Part shown: positions 22,927-31,282 of the stretch, piece after piece
Numbering within the stretch: position 1 is the stretch's first letter
How the letters are laid out: each line of letters begins with the position of its first letter
Assembly (NCBI RefSeq): GCF_026627445.1
Contig: NZ_JAPNLJ010000002.1
Coordinates: 141,677-205,676 of the forward strand
Direction of reading: 5' to 3'
Length of the DNA: 64,000 nt
From: Streptomyces sp. H27-H1
GTDB taxonomy: Bacteria; Actinomycetota; Actinomycetes; Streptomycetales; Streptomycetaceae
Program-made: the position numbers and the translations under genes
Notes under the pieces: model-generated
Told to the model about the DNA's origin: nothing
Databases searched by the model: none
The model's input: only the letters and a program-made list of their open reading frames with translations

Positions 22927-23385
22927 TCAGAAGGGCGACAAGGTCATGACGGCGCTCCAGGAGACCAACCCGGGCACCACCGCGACGAGCCCGGCGAGGG
23001 CCGCGGCGAGCGTGGCCGGGGCCCCGTGGGCGCGCGGGTCGGCGAAGGTCGCGCACAGCAGCATCAGGGCCGACGGCAGGAAGATCCACGCCCCGTCGGA
23101 CAGGCCGCTGACCGACCACGGCAGCAGCAGGGCCGCGAGGATCACGCAGGACGCCGTGAACCGCGCCCGGTCCGCGCGCAGTACGGGCGGCGCCGCGAGC
23201 AGCAGGACCGGGACGGCCGTCCGAGCCGCCGGCAGCCCCTCGACGAGCATCACCACCACCGGCGCCACCGGGAGGAGAAGCGCGGCGAGCGCGATCCGCC
23301 GCTGCCACGGGTGGGCGGCCCGCGCCCGGCGGGTCCTGATGCCGTCGCCCGCCGCGCTCCTTCCCGCTGCCACGGTGTCCGCCAT
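22927..23385 (-). CDS. Small membrane protein of unknown function
   Basis: A 152-residue protein with about four hydrophobic segments: IALAALLLPVAPVVVML, AVPVLLLAAPPVL, ASCVILAALLLPW, and two near the C-terminus. A basic N-terminal stretch (RRARAAHPWQRR) precedes them. No family is recognised. The ATG at 23385 is preceded by a GGGAG; an ATG five codons earlier is also open. It is convergent with the LysR-domain gene and divergent from the chitin-binding-like gene. Confidence 0.6.
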   Translation of the reverse strand: MADTVAAGRSAAGDGIRTRRARAAHPWQRRIALAALLLPVAPVVVMLVEGLPAARTAVPVLLLAAPPVLRADRARFTASCVILAALLLPWSVSGLSDGAWIFLPSALMLLCATFADPRAHGAPATLAAALAGLVAVVPGLVSWSAVMTLSPF

Positions 23386-23548
23386 GCCCGCTCCCGCCAT
23401 CGGTACGTGTCCCGGCCGGTTGAGCGCCTTCACGCCGGCCGGCAATCGCACACTCTGGCGACAGCTCGAGGATATTGCGTCCGCGTCACCCCCGTCCCTA
23501 TATTCACTTCGTATTCATATCGTCACACTGAGCGATCTGGGGGCACGG

Positions 23549-24127
23549 GTGTTACGCATCATCGGCAAGGGACTGGCCTCAATCGCCGCACTGGCCGCCG
23601 GGGCGGTCCTCGCCCTGGGCGCCGGGGCCGCGCCCGCGAGCGCCGTCGAGGGCTCGTGCGCCGGCAGCGTCACCGGGCGACTGCCGAGGGTGCAGGACCA
23701 GCGGTTCTACGTACAGTGCGGGGCCGGGGTCGCCACCGTCATAGCCTGCCCCACCGGGCAGGTCTACTCCCCCGAGCCGCAGCTCTGCGCGGCGCCCGAG
23801 CTGGTGCGCCCCGCCGTGGCCACCGTCGCCACGGCCGGTCCGGCGAAACTGAACGGGCTGCTCTTCGGGGTCAAGAACCTCAGCACCACCGTACGGATCG
23901 CGGACGCCCCGGCCGGGCTGGACGGCGTACCGGTCACCTTCACCACCGTCGGCGGCCGGACCCTCTGCACCGCCGTCACCGACCAGTTCGGGGCCGCCCG
24001 CTGCGACACCCCGGCCCGGCTGACGATCCCGCTGGACGAACTCCTGCGCGGCTACCGGGCGAACTACGCGGGCATCGGCGGGATCTACCTCCCCTCCTCC
24101 GCCACCGCCCCCATCGCGCTCTTCTAG
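23549..24127 (+). CDS. Secreted protein with chitin-binding (peritrophin-A/CBM14-like) domain
   Basis: A 192-residue exported protein with a GTG start. Residues 1-32 form a signal peptide ending in APASA. The next ~55 residues show the CBM14 spacing of cysteines and aromatics: CAGS..., RFYVQC, then ACPTGQVYSPEPQLC. The C-terminal part looks like one Ig-like beta domain (GVPVTFTTVGG, with a CxxxxxDxxGxAxC pair of cysteines). It may bind chitin or peptidoglycan outside the cell. The call is by cysteine pattern only. The 3' end overlaps the convergent GNAT gene by 4 bp. Confidence 0.6.
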   Translation: MLRIIGKGLASIAALAAGAVLALGAGAAPASAVEGSCAGSVTGRLPRVQDQRFYVQCGAGVATVIACPTGQVYSPEPQLCAAPELVRPAVATVATAGPAKLNGLLFGVKNLSTTVRIADAPAGLDGVPVTFTTVGGRTLCTAVTDQFGAARCDTPARLTIPLDELLRGYRANYAGIGGIYLPSSATAPIALF

Positions 24128-24933
24128 AGGGCGCCTCCCGGCGCGGACGCGGGCCCCAGTGCGTGCCGGACCCAGACGTTCGGCTCCACATAGACCGCGT
24201 AGCCCCGCTCCGGTTCGCAGTGGACCGGGGACAGGGCGCCCGGAACCCGGACCGGGCCCGCCGTGTCGAAGGGGAGGCCGGTCCACCCGCGCCACTGCGC
24301 GAGCGAGCCGCCGATCGTCATCGACAGCGGGGCCACCGAGTCGATGACACCGCCCGCCCGCACGTGGACCCGTAGCCACGGGTCGTACGGGAGCCCGTCC
24401 TCGCGGGTGCGGTACGCGTACTCGTGCATCGGGGTGTCCGGCTCGGCCGGCTTTCCGCTGGGCCGGACCGGCGCCACCACCTCGGTGAACCCGCGCGCCG
24501 AGGCGGTCTCCCGCATCGCCGCGAGCATCCGGCCCGACAGCCCCTCGCCCTGCCGGTCCGGCCGGACGCTGATCTCGATCGCGCTGACCGTGTCGGGCTC
24601 CACCCCGCGCCGCAGGTCGGAGAAGGCCCACATGAGGACCTGCTCCCAGCCCTGCGCGGGCAACCGTCCGTCCCGGCCCGCCACATGCAGGGCGAAGGGC
24701 ACGCTGAACGCCTTGGCGACCACCTCTCCGGTGGCCTCGTCGGTGGCGGCGAAAACATGGTCCGCGAGCTCCGCCATCATGCGCGGATACAGCATCCAGG
24801 CGATCGAGTCCTGGGTGGCGAACTCGGGCCACGAATCCTTCATGTCCCACAGCGCGTCGGCCAGTTCGGGCCGCTCGGCGAGCGTGGTGATCCGGATGCC
24901 GGTGGCGCGGGCAGACTCGGTGGTGTCGTCCAT
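24124..24933 (-). CDS. GNAT-family N-acetyltransferase-like protein
   Basis: A 269-residue soluble protein. The central region IEISVRPDRQGEGLSGRMLAAMRE matches GNAT motif A, with the acetyl-CoA pyrophosphate loop (R/Q-x-x-G-x-G/A), flanked by the AVSAIE-type beta strand. The protein is longer than a typical GNAT (about 150-180), with an extra ~100-residue C-terminal region of unknown function. The substrate cannot be deduced. Confidence 0.75.
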   Translation of the reverse strand: MDDTTESARATGIRITTLAERPELADALWDMKDSWPEFATQDSIAWMLYPRMMAELADHVFAATDEATGEVVAKAFSVPFALHVAGRDGRLPAQGWEQVLMWAFSDLRRGVEPDTVSAIEISVRPDRQGEGLSGRMLAAMRETASARGFTEVVAPVRPSGKPAEPDTPMHEYAYRTREDGLPYDPWLRVHVRAGGVIDSVAPLSMTIGGSLAQWRGWTGLPFDTAGPVRVPGALSPVHCEPERGYAVYVEPNVWVRHALGPASAPGGAL

Positions 24934-24964
24934 GCCCGCAGGCTAGGCGCGCCCCGACCGCCCC

Positions 24965-25549
24965 TCAACCCATTTGGGCGGGTGCCGGGAGCGAGAGGTT
25001 CCAGCGGCGCGGACCCCCGGCGAGGGTGAGGGTGGACAGGGGGCGGACGTCCACGTTCCAGTAGGTCAGCGGCGGCGCGTTCAGGGCGTACACGAGCGCC
25101 GCCCGGACCACCGACGGCTCCGCCACGGCCACGATCGCTCCTCCGTCGTCCGCCGGCCGGGTGTCGAGCCAGCCGCCGATCCGGGCGATGAAGGCGAGCA
25201 GGGACTCCCCGCCGTGCGGCGCGGCGCGCGGATCGGTGAGCCAGAGGTCCACGGCCGCGGGGTCCCGGGCCGCCACCTCGGCGAGGGTGAGCCCGCGCCA
25301 GTACCCCATGTCGCATTCCCGCAGGGCGGGTTGTGCCATCGGGGCGTACCCGAGAGCGGTCCCCGTGGCCCGGCTGCGCGAGGTCGGCGAACAGTAGCGG
25401 AGCTCGGCCGAGCCCAGCGGTACGAGCCCGCGCGCAGCGGATTCCACCGCGCGCCAGCCGTCCACGTCGAGGGGGCGGTCGTCGTCGAAGCGCTCGGCGA
25501 GCAGCGAGGTCCCACGGGCTGCTGCGACTAGCGAAACCCGAACATGCAT
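24965..25549 (-). CDS. Histidine-phosphatase-superfamily protein lacking the catalytic histidines
   Basis: A 194-residue protein with the phosphoglycerate-mutase-like fold pattern: N-terminal strand plus loop, CDMGYWRGLTLAEV, GESLLAFIARI, and a C-terminal VAEPSVVRAAL. In active enzymes the N-terminal loop reads RHG and the late loop SHG; here they read ARG (VAAARGTS) and AEP. Both phosphate-handling histidines are therefore replaced, so the protein is probably a non-catalytic relative or uses another chemistry. The start was set at the ATG giving MHVRVSLVAAARG. Confidence 0.75.
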   Translation of the reverse strand: MHVRVSLVAAARGTSLLAERFDDDRPLDVDGWRAVESAARGLVPLGSAELRYCSPTSRSRATGTALGYAPMAQPALRECDMGYWRGLTLAEVAARDPAAVDLWLTDPRAAPHGGESLLAFIARIGGWLDTRPADDGGAIVAVAEPSVVRAALVYALNAPPLTYWNVDVRPLSTLTLAGGPRRWNLSLPAPAQMG

Positions 25550-25633
25550 GCGGCGATGGTGATCCGCGTACCGCACGGGGTCAAGCGTCTGAACGAAGCC
25601 CGGCTCAGGGCGCCCACCCCGGACGGGCCCGTT

Positions 25634-27079
25634 TCAGCCACCGCCGCCCACGCCGCCCCCCAGCGCCGACCGAAGCCGCCTCGCCGCCTCGGTCAGCTCG
25701 CCCGCGCCGGACACCCCGGCGAAGCTCAGCCGGACGAACGGGCCGGGCGGTTCCGCGCAGAAGTACGGCCGTCCGGGCGCGACCGCGACCCCGGCCCGCA
25801 GGGCGGCCGCCACGAAGGCCGCGTCGTCGCCGCCCCCGCCGGGCCGCGCCCACAACTGGTAGCCACCCCGCGGCAGGTGCGGCACCTCCAGCCCGGGCAG
25901 CTCCCGCCGCAGCGCTTCCACGAGGACGTCCCGTCGGTGGCGCAGTTCGGCGGCTACGGCCCTGAGGTGGCGGGGCCAGGCGGGTGCGCCGACCAGTTCC
26001 AGGGCGGCTTCCTGGAGCGGGCGGGGCACGAAGAAGGTGTCCACGACCTGGATGGCGCGCAGCCGGTCGAAGACCGGCCCCCGGGCCGCCAGTGCGCCCA
26101 CCCGCAGACTCGGCGAGGTGACCTTGGTCAGCGACCGCACGTGGACGACCACACCGTCCGGGTCCTGGGCGGAGAGCGTCGCGGGCAGCGGGCCCGAGTC
26201 CTCGTGGGCCAGGGAGCGCGCGTAGTCGTCCTCCAGGACGAACGCCCCGGCGGCGCGCGCGATCCGCAGCACCTCGCCCCGCCGCTCGCCGGACAGCACG
26301 GCCCCGGTCGGGTTCTGGAACAGCGGCTGGCACACGAAGACCCGCGCCCCGGTCGCTTCGAAGGCGGCGGCCAGCAGATCCGGGCGGACCCCGTCCGCGT
26401 CCACCGGGACGGGCACCGGCCGGCAGCCGGCGGCCCGCGCGATGGCCAGGAGCCCCGGGTAGGTCGGGGATTCGACGAGGATCGGCGCCCCCGGCGGGGC
26501 GAGCGCCCGCAGTGCGGTGGCCAGCGCGCTCTGGCCGCCGGCGGTCACCAGTACGTCCCCGGCGGTGATCGCTCCGCCGATCTCGCGGGCGAACCAGTCC
26601 CGCAGCTCGGCCAGGCCCTCCACCGGGGGCCGGCCCCACACTCCGGGCCGTCGGCCGGCCCGGGCGAGGGCCGCCGCCATGGCCCGCTCGGGCTGGAGCG
26701 TCGAGTGGAGGTAGCCGCTGTGCAGTTCGATGACCCCGGCCGGCGGGGCGGCCAGGGTGACCAGCACCCCGGAGGCGTCCACGGAGCGCGGGACCACCTC
26801 GCCGGAGTCCTCGGCGCTCAGGGCGACGGCCTGCCAGGAGGTGTCGCCGGGCGCGGGGGCCTGCGTACGGGGCTGGGCGCGGTAGACCCCGGCTCCGGGC
26901 CGGGTCACCACGAGGCCTTCGGCGGCGAGCTGGGCGAGGGCCCGGGAGACGGTGACGGGGCTGACCCGGTACTGCTCGACCAGGGACCGGCTCGACGGGA
27001 GTTTTCCACCTACCGAGTAGCGGTCGAGCTCGACTCGAAGGGATTCCGCCAGTTCCGCCACGCTGCTACGCTCGTACAT
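25634..27079 (-). CDS. MocR-family (GntR-aminotransferase) transcriptional regulator
   Basis: A 481-residue PLP-dependent regulator. The N-terminal GntR winged helix (residues about 5-72) contains LPSSRSLVEQYRVSPVTVSRALAQL. The remainder is an aminotransferase class-I-like domain with the PLP lysine in SLTKVTSPSLRVG and the QPLFQNPTG block. MocR proteins sense PLP-linked ligands and often control a divergent transporter or enzyme gene. Here the start codon overlaps that of a divergent exporter gene, its obvious target. The ATG was chosen because the family N-terminus (MYERSSVAELA) begins there; a TATTCT box suggests a leaderless mRNA. Confidence 0.88.
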   Translation of the reverse strand: MYERSSVAELAESLRVELDRYSVGGKLPSSRSLVEQYRVSPVTVSRALAQLAAEGLVVTRPGAGVYRAQPRTQAPAPGDTSWQAVALSAEDSGEVVPRSVDASGVLVTLAAPPAGVIELHSGYLHSTLQPERAMAAALARAGRRPGVWGRPPVEGLAELRDWFAREIGGAITAGDVLVTAGGQSALATALRALAPPGAPILVESPTYPGLLAIARAAGCRPVPVPVDADGVRPDLLAAAFEATGARVFVCQPLFQNPTGAVLSGERRGEVLRIARAAGAFVLEDDYARSLAHEDSGPLPATLSAQDPDGVVVHVRSLTKVTSPSLRVGALAARGPVFDRLRAIQVVDTFFVPRPLQEAALELVGAPAWPRHLRAVAAELRHRRDVLVEALRRELPGLEVPHLPRGGYQLWARPGGGGDDAAFVAAALRAGVAVAPGRPYFCAEPPGPFVRLSFAGVSGAGELTEAARRLRSALGGGVGGGG

Positions 27080-27116
27080 GACAGCACAGAATAGCGCTAC
27101 TCTCCCCACCGCGATA
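27078..27116 (-). promoter_or_regulatory. MocR promoter overlapping the exporter gene start
   Basis: On the minus strand TATTCT (27093-27088) lies 8-9 nt before the A of the MocR start codon, where transcription would begin, so the mRNA should be leaderless. The -35 candidate TATCGC (27116-27111) is weak. The element lies inside the coding region of the divergent transporter. Confidence 0.45.
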
Positions 27117-28025
27117 GCGGTTCGAGGCACCGCCGCCCGCCGGCCCGCCCTCGGGGGCACCAGCCTCGCGGCGGTCGGCGTCGTCACCTTCTCGCTGACC
27201 TTCCCCGGTACCGCCTGGGGCCTGGAGAGCTTCGGCCCCTGGTCCCTCTTCGGCCTGCGCTGTCTGCTCGCGGGCCTGACGGCCGGCGCCTTCCTGCTGG
27301 CCCTGCGCGTCCCGGTGCCCGACCGCGCCCACTGGGCGGGTCTGGCCGTGGTCGCCGGCGGCGTGGTCGTCGGCTTCCCCCTGCTGACCACCCTCGCCCT
27401 GCAGACCTCCACCACCTCGCACGCCGCGGTGGTGGTCGGCCTGCTGCCGCTCACCACCGCCGTCGTGTCCTCGCTGCGCACCGGAGCCCGGCCCTCGCGG
27501 CGGTTCTGGACCGCGGCCGTGGCCGGCGCGGTCGTCGTCCTCGGGTTCACCGTGGCCCAGAGCGGCGGCGCCCTCTCGTCCGGCGACGCCTTCCTCTTCG
27601 CCGCGCTGCTGGTGTGCGCGGCCGGCTACACCGAGGGCGGCCGCCTGGCGCGGCTGCTGCCCGGCTGGCAGGTGATCGCCTGGGCGCTGGTGGTGTGCCT
27701 GCCGATCGGCCTGGCCGGCTCCGCGCTCGGGCTCGCCTACGAACCGGCCCATCCGACCGGCCGCGGGGTGGCCGGGCTCGTCTGGGTGGCGGTCGGCTCC
27801 TCCTTCCTCGGCCTCTACGTCTGGTACCGGGGCATGGCCGAGATCGGCGCGGCCCGCGCGAGTCAGCTCCAGCTCGCGCAGCCGCTGCTGACCCTGTTGT
27901 GGTCGGTGCTGCTGCTCGGCGAGCGGCTGTCCCCGGCCGCGCCCGTCGCCGCCTGCGCGGTGCTCGTCTGCATCGCCGTGACCCAGCGGCCGGACCGGTC
28001 GACCCGACGGGTCAAACCGCAGTGA
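27078..28025 (+). CDS. EamA/DMT-family transporter
   Basis: A 315-residue, ten-helix drug/metabolite transporter with two EamA repeats: the first from GGTSLAAVGVVTFSLTFPG, the second from GDAFLFAALLVCAAGY to LLGERLSPAAPVAA. The family exports amino acids and other metabolites. It faces the MocR regulator gene, with the two ATG codons sharing bases, so it is probably regulated by it. No ribosome site is visible before the ATG, consistent with a leaderless transcript. Confidence 0.88.
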   Translation: MTAQNSATLPTAIAVRGTAARRPALGGTSLAAVGVVTFSLTFPGTAWGLESFGPWSLFGLRCLLAGLTAGAFLLALRVPVPDRAHWAGLAVVAGGVVVGFPLLTTLALQTSTTSHAAVVVGLLPLTTAVVSSLRTGARPSRRFWTAAVAGAVVVLGFTVAQSGGALSSGDAFLFAALLVCAAGYTEGGRLARLLPGWQVIAWALVVCLPIGLAGSALGLAYEPAHPTGRGVAGLVWVAVGSSFLGLYVWYRGMAEIGAARASQLQLAQPLLTLLWSVLLLGERLSPAAPVAACAVLVCIAVTQRPDRSTRRVKPQ

Positions 28026-28077
28026 AACGACCTAAACTGCTAGCACCGGATCGGACCGCCACCTAGGGAGGTCAGCT

Positions 28078-28275
28078 ATGCGCGCGACCGAGGGCGACCA
28101 GCTGGTTCAGCACGGCAGGATCGTGGGCCAGCACGACAAGGTCGGAGAGATCACCCAGGTCCTGGGAGAGGACGGCACCCCTCCCTACCGCGTCCGCTTC
28201 CAGGACGGCCACGAGGCAGTCATGTCCCCCGGCCCCGACTGTGTCGTGAAGCACCCGGCCGACAACGACCGCTGA
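28078..28275 (+). CDS. DUF1918 domain protein
   Basis: A 65-residue protein with the DUF1918 pattern: GDQLVQHGRIVGQHDKVGEI followed by PPYRVRFQDGHEAVM and a final PGPDC. The family is a small actinobacterial beta-barrel-like domain of unknown biochemical function. An AGGGAGGT ribosome site lies 5 nt before the ATG. Confidence 0.85.
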   Translation: MRATEGDQLVQHGRIVGQHDKVGEITQVLGEDGTPPYRVRFQDGHEAVMSPGPDCVVKHPADNDR

Positions 28276-28321
28276 GGAGCGGCGGCCGTAGCGCCGGGCA
28301 GGACCCTCGTCACGGACCGGG

Positions 28322-29590
28322 TCAGCGCGGCGGCACCGCCGCCGTGGTCGGGTAGTGGTCGGCGACGACCTGGGCCATCGCCCCGTTGGGGTCCGCGTCC
28401 ACCTGCTTCGCGGAGAAGTAGACGTGGCCGCGGACCTCCGGGTATCCGGCGGCGAACCGCAGGTGCCGGGACAACTCGCGCGGGTCGCGCCAGGCGGCGG
28501 TGGAGCTCTGCGCGTCGCAGCGGTACAGCGCCTCCCCCACGTAGAGCTGGACTCGGGTGCCGGCGACGGTGCGGGCCCACCAGGGGACGATGGCGGCGTA
28601 GTCGGCGGCCGGGTGGCCGATCTGCCAGTACGCCTGCGGCACGATGTAGTCGATCCAGCCCTCGCGCACCCACTTGCGGGTGTCCGCGTACAGGTCGTCG
28701 TACGTGGCGACGCCCGCCTGGGTCGGCGAACCGAGCGGATCGCGGTCGGAGTTGCGCCAGACGGCGAAGGGGCTGACGCCGAAGCGCGTCGCGGGGCGCA
28801 GCGCCCGCAGCCGCTGGGACATCTCGCGGACCAGGGTGTCGGTGTTGTGGCGGCGCCAGTCGGCGCGGGTCGCGAAACCGCGGCCGTACTGCTCGTAGGC
28901 GGCGTCGTCGTCGAAGTCCCGGCCCTCGACGGGGTACGGGTAGAAGTAGTCGTCCCAGTGGACCCCGTCGAGGGGGTAGCGGGCGACGGCGTCGAGCATG
29001 GCGTCCTGCACGAAGCGGCGGACTTCCGGCAGTCCGGGGTTGTAGTAGAGCTTGCCGCCGTAGGGCACGGTCCAGCCCCGGTTGCGGCGGGCCGGATGCT
29101 CGGCGACGAGCCGGCTCAGGTCGGTGTGGTTGGCCACCCGGTACGGGTTGAACCAGGCGTGCAGTTCCAGCCCCCGGGCGTGGGCTTCGGCGACGGCCGT
29201 GCCGAGCGGGTCCCAGCCGGGGTCGACGCCCTGCTCGCCGGTCAGCCACTGCGACCAGGGCTCGTGCGCCGAGGGCCACATCGCGTCGGCGGTCGGCCGG
29301 ACCTGGAGGATCACCGCGTTGAGGCGGCGCCGGGCGGCCGTGTCGAGGAGGGCGAGCAGCTCGGCCCGCTGCTCCCGCGCGGACAGTCCGCTCTGCGACG
29401 GCCAGTCCACGTTCTGCACGGAGGCGACCCACATCCCGCGGAACTCCGCCTTTGCCGCCGCGGCGCCCTCCCCCGCCCTTCCCGCCATCGCCTCCGGTGG
29501 TCCGGCCGCTCTCGCCGAGGTCGCCGTAGCCAACGCGGCCAGCACCCCCGCCGCGCCGGCCAGCACTTTCCGCCTCCCGATGGACGCCAT
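28322..29590 (-). CDS. Secreted glycoside-hydrolase-like protein (GHL10/DUF187 type)
   Basis: A 422-residue exported protein with a Tat-like signal (SIGRRKVLAGAAG, then an Ala-rich segment to ARA). The mature part has the TIM-barrel pattern of the YngK/GHL10 family: FRGMWVASVQNVDWPS, NAVILQVRPTADAMW, LELHAWFNPYRV, LDGVHWDDYFYPYP, and YIVPQAYWQIG. Members are thought to act on cell-wall or other surface glycans outside the cell. The longer open frame upstream is antisense to the adjacent dehydrogenase gene and was not used. Confidence 0.88.
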   Translation of the reverse strand: MASIGRRKVLAGAAGVLAALATATSARAAGPPEAMAGRAGEGAAAAKAEFRGMWVASVQNVDWPSQSGLSAREQRAELLALLDTAARRRLNAVILQVRPTADAMWPSAHEPWSQWLTGEQGVDPGWDPLGTAVAEAHARGLELHAWFNPYRVANHTDLSRLVAEHPARRNRGWTVPYGGKLYYNPGLPEVRRFVQDAMLDAVARYPLDGVHWDDYFYPYPVEGRDFDDDAAYEQYGRGFATRADWRRHNTDTLVREMSQRLRALRPATRFGVSPFAVWRNSDRDPLGSPTQAGVATYDDLYADTRKWVREGWIDYIVPQAYWQIGHPAADYAAIVPWWARTVAGTRVQLYVGEALYRCDAQSSTAAWRDPRELSRHLRFAAGYPEVRGHVYFSAKQVDADPNGAMAQVVADHYPTTAAVPPR

Positions 29591-29741
29591 GTGACGACTC
29601 CGTTCCGCTCCGTGACATTGTCGCGTGTCCGCCCAGCATGCCCGCCCCGGCCCGACACGCCGGGCAAGGACGGGGGTAACGTCGGGGGGCGTGGCGGGCG
29701 CCGGAACGCAGTTACCACTGCACGAGTACGGGGGACCCGCG

Positions 29742-30638
29742 ATGGAGAGCAGCGAAAGGCACGATGTGACGGACCTCCCAGACGACATCGCACGCGTCGG
29801 CGTAGTGGGCTGTGGCCAGATGGGCGCGGGCATCGCGGAGGTGTTCGCCCGCAGCGGCCTCGAGGTGATGGTCGCCGAGACCACCGGCGAGGCGCTCGAA
29901 CTCGGGCGGACGCGACTGCACACCTCTCTGACCAGGGCCGCCGAACGCGGCAAGATCAGCGAGGAGGAGCGGGACGCGACCCTGGCCCGCCTGTCGTTCA
30001 CCACCGACCTCGGCGAGTTCGCCGACCGAGACCTCGTCATCGAGGCGGTCGTCGAGAACGAGCAGGTCAAGACGGAGATCTTCCAGGTCCTCGACCAGGT
30101 CGTCACCCGCCCGGACGCGATCCTCGCCTCCAACACCTCCTCGATTCCGCTGGTCAAGCTGGCCGTCGCGACCTCGCGTCCCGACCAGGTCATCGGCATC
30201 CACTTCTTCAACCCGGCCCCGGTGCAGCAGCTCGTCGAGCTGATCCCGGCGCTGACCACCAGCGACGAGACGATCAAGCGGGCCGAGGCCCTGGTCGGGG
30301 GCGCGCTGGGCAAGCACGCGATCCGCGCCCAGGACCGTTCCGGCTTCGTCGTCAACGCCCTCCTCATCCCGTACCTGCTGTCCGCGATCCGGATGTTCGA
30401 GTCGGGCATCGCGAGCCGCGAGGACATCGACAACGGCATGGAGCTGGGCTGCGCCCACCCGATGGGCCCGCTGAAGCTCGCGGACCTCATCGGTCTGGAC
30501 ACGGTGGCCTCGGTGGCCGACTCGATGTACGCGGAGTTCAAGGAGCCCCTGTACGCGGCTCCCCCGCTGCTCCAGCGGATGGTCGACGCCGGCCGCCTCG
30601 GCCGCAAGACCGGCTCGGGCTTCTACCCGTACGGCTGA
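29742..30638 (+). CDS. 3-hydroxybutyryl-CoA / 3-hydroxyacyl-CoA dehydrogenase
   Basis: NAD-dependent oxidation of 3-hydroxyacyl-CoA in fatty-acid or hydroxybutyrate metabolism. The Rossmann motif GVVGCGQMGAGIAE starts near residue 19, the catalytic histidine is in GIHFFNPAP, and NTSSIPL is the conserved Ser/Asn block. The C-terminal domain has DRSGFVVNALLIPYL and HPMGPLKLADLIGLD. The ATG used gives 298 residues with GGGGGA before it; an in-frame GTG at 29766 gives 290 residues, has AAAGG before it, and fits close homologues as well. It is divergent from the glycoside-hydrolase-like gene. Confidence 0.93.
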   Translation: MESSERHDVTDLPDDIARVGVVGCGQMGAGIAEVFARSGLEVMVAETTGEALELGRTRLHTSLTRAAERGKISEEERDATLARLSFTTDLGEFADRDLVIEAVVENEQVKTEIFQVLDQVVTRPDAILASNTSSIPLVKLAVATSRPDQVIGIHFFNPAPVQQLVELIPALTTSDETIKRAEALVGGALGKHAIRAQDRSGFVVNALLIPYLLSAIRMFESGIASREDIDNGMELGCAHPMGPLKLADLIGLDTVASVADSMYAEFKEPLYAAPPLLQRMVDAGRLGRKTGSGFYPYG

Positions 30639-30650
30639 CGGCCCGCGGGC

Positions 30651-31181
30651 TCAGCCGAGCCGCAGGTGGTGCAGTAGCAGCAGCCCGGCCGCCATGTTGG
30701 CGGCCGGGACCTCGCCGCGAGCGATCATGTCGGGGACCAGCTCGAGCGGTACCCACTCGCGGCGCGAGGATTCGAAGTCGTCCTCGGGGTGGCCCGTGTA
30801 GGTGGCCCCGTCCGCCCAGTAGAGGTGGTGGCGGGCGTCGGTCAGCCCGTTGGACGGCTCGACGGTCATCAGGTGGTGCAGGGGGCCGGGCCGCCAGCCC
30901 GACTCCTCCTCCATTTCCCGGGCGGCCGCCCGTTCCACGGACTCCCCGTCCTCGACGACCCCGGCGGGCAGTTCCCAGCCCCAGCTGTCGGTGATGAAGC
31001 GGTGGCGCCACAGCAGCAGCACCTCGTTGGCCGCGTTGACGGCCGTGGCGACGGCGACCGGGCGCAGCCGGATGACGAAGTGGTCCAGGTGCCGGCCGTC
31101 GGGGAGCTCCACATCGGCGAGATTCACGTCGAACCAGCGGTTCTTGTACACGGTTTGCTCACTCAGGTTCATCCACTGCAC
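30651..31181 (-). CDS. NUDIX hydrolase (ADP-sugar pyrophosphatase-like)
   Basis: A 176-residue enzyme with a complete Nudix box: GVVEDGESVERAAAREMEEESGW fits G-x5-E-x7-RE-x2-EE-x-G. The N-terminal beta domain (TVYKNRWFDVNLADVELPDG) and the VEPSNGLTDARHHLYW stretch after the box are typical of ADP-ribose/ADP-sugar pyrophosphatases. It hydrolyses a nucleoside diphosphate linked to another group, with Mg or Mn. The GTG start was chosen with GGAAGGTGG upstream and the usual short lead-in before NLSEQTVY. Confidence 0.9.
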   Translation of the reverse strand: MQWMNLSEQTVYKNRWFDVNLADVELPDGRHLDHFVIRLRPVAVATAVNAANEVLLLWRHRFITDSWGWELPAGVVEDGESVERAAAREMEEESGWRPGPLHHLMTVEPSNGLTDARHHLYWADGATYTGHPEDDFESSRREWVPLELVPDMIARGEVPAANMAAGLLLLHHLRLG

Positions 31182-31282
31182 GGTTCTGCCACCTTCCGAT
31201 CGAATAGGTGGCAACATGGCAGCAGTTCACCCCCGCCCAGGGGAATGCGCAAAGGGCGGCGCAGAGAACGCCACGGGGAATG

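Noticed and set aside
28322-30607. One 761-codon minus-strand protein joining the glycoside-hydrolase-like gene with sequence antisense to the dehydrogenase gene
   Set aside because: The upstream part is a Ser/Arg-rich shadow. A Tat signal at 29590 marks the true N-terminus.
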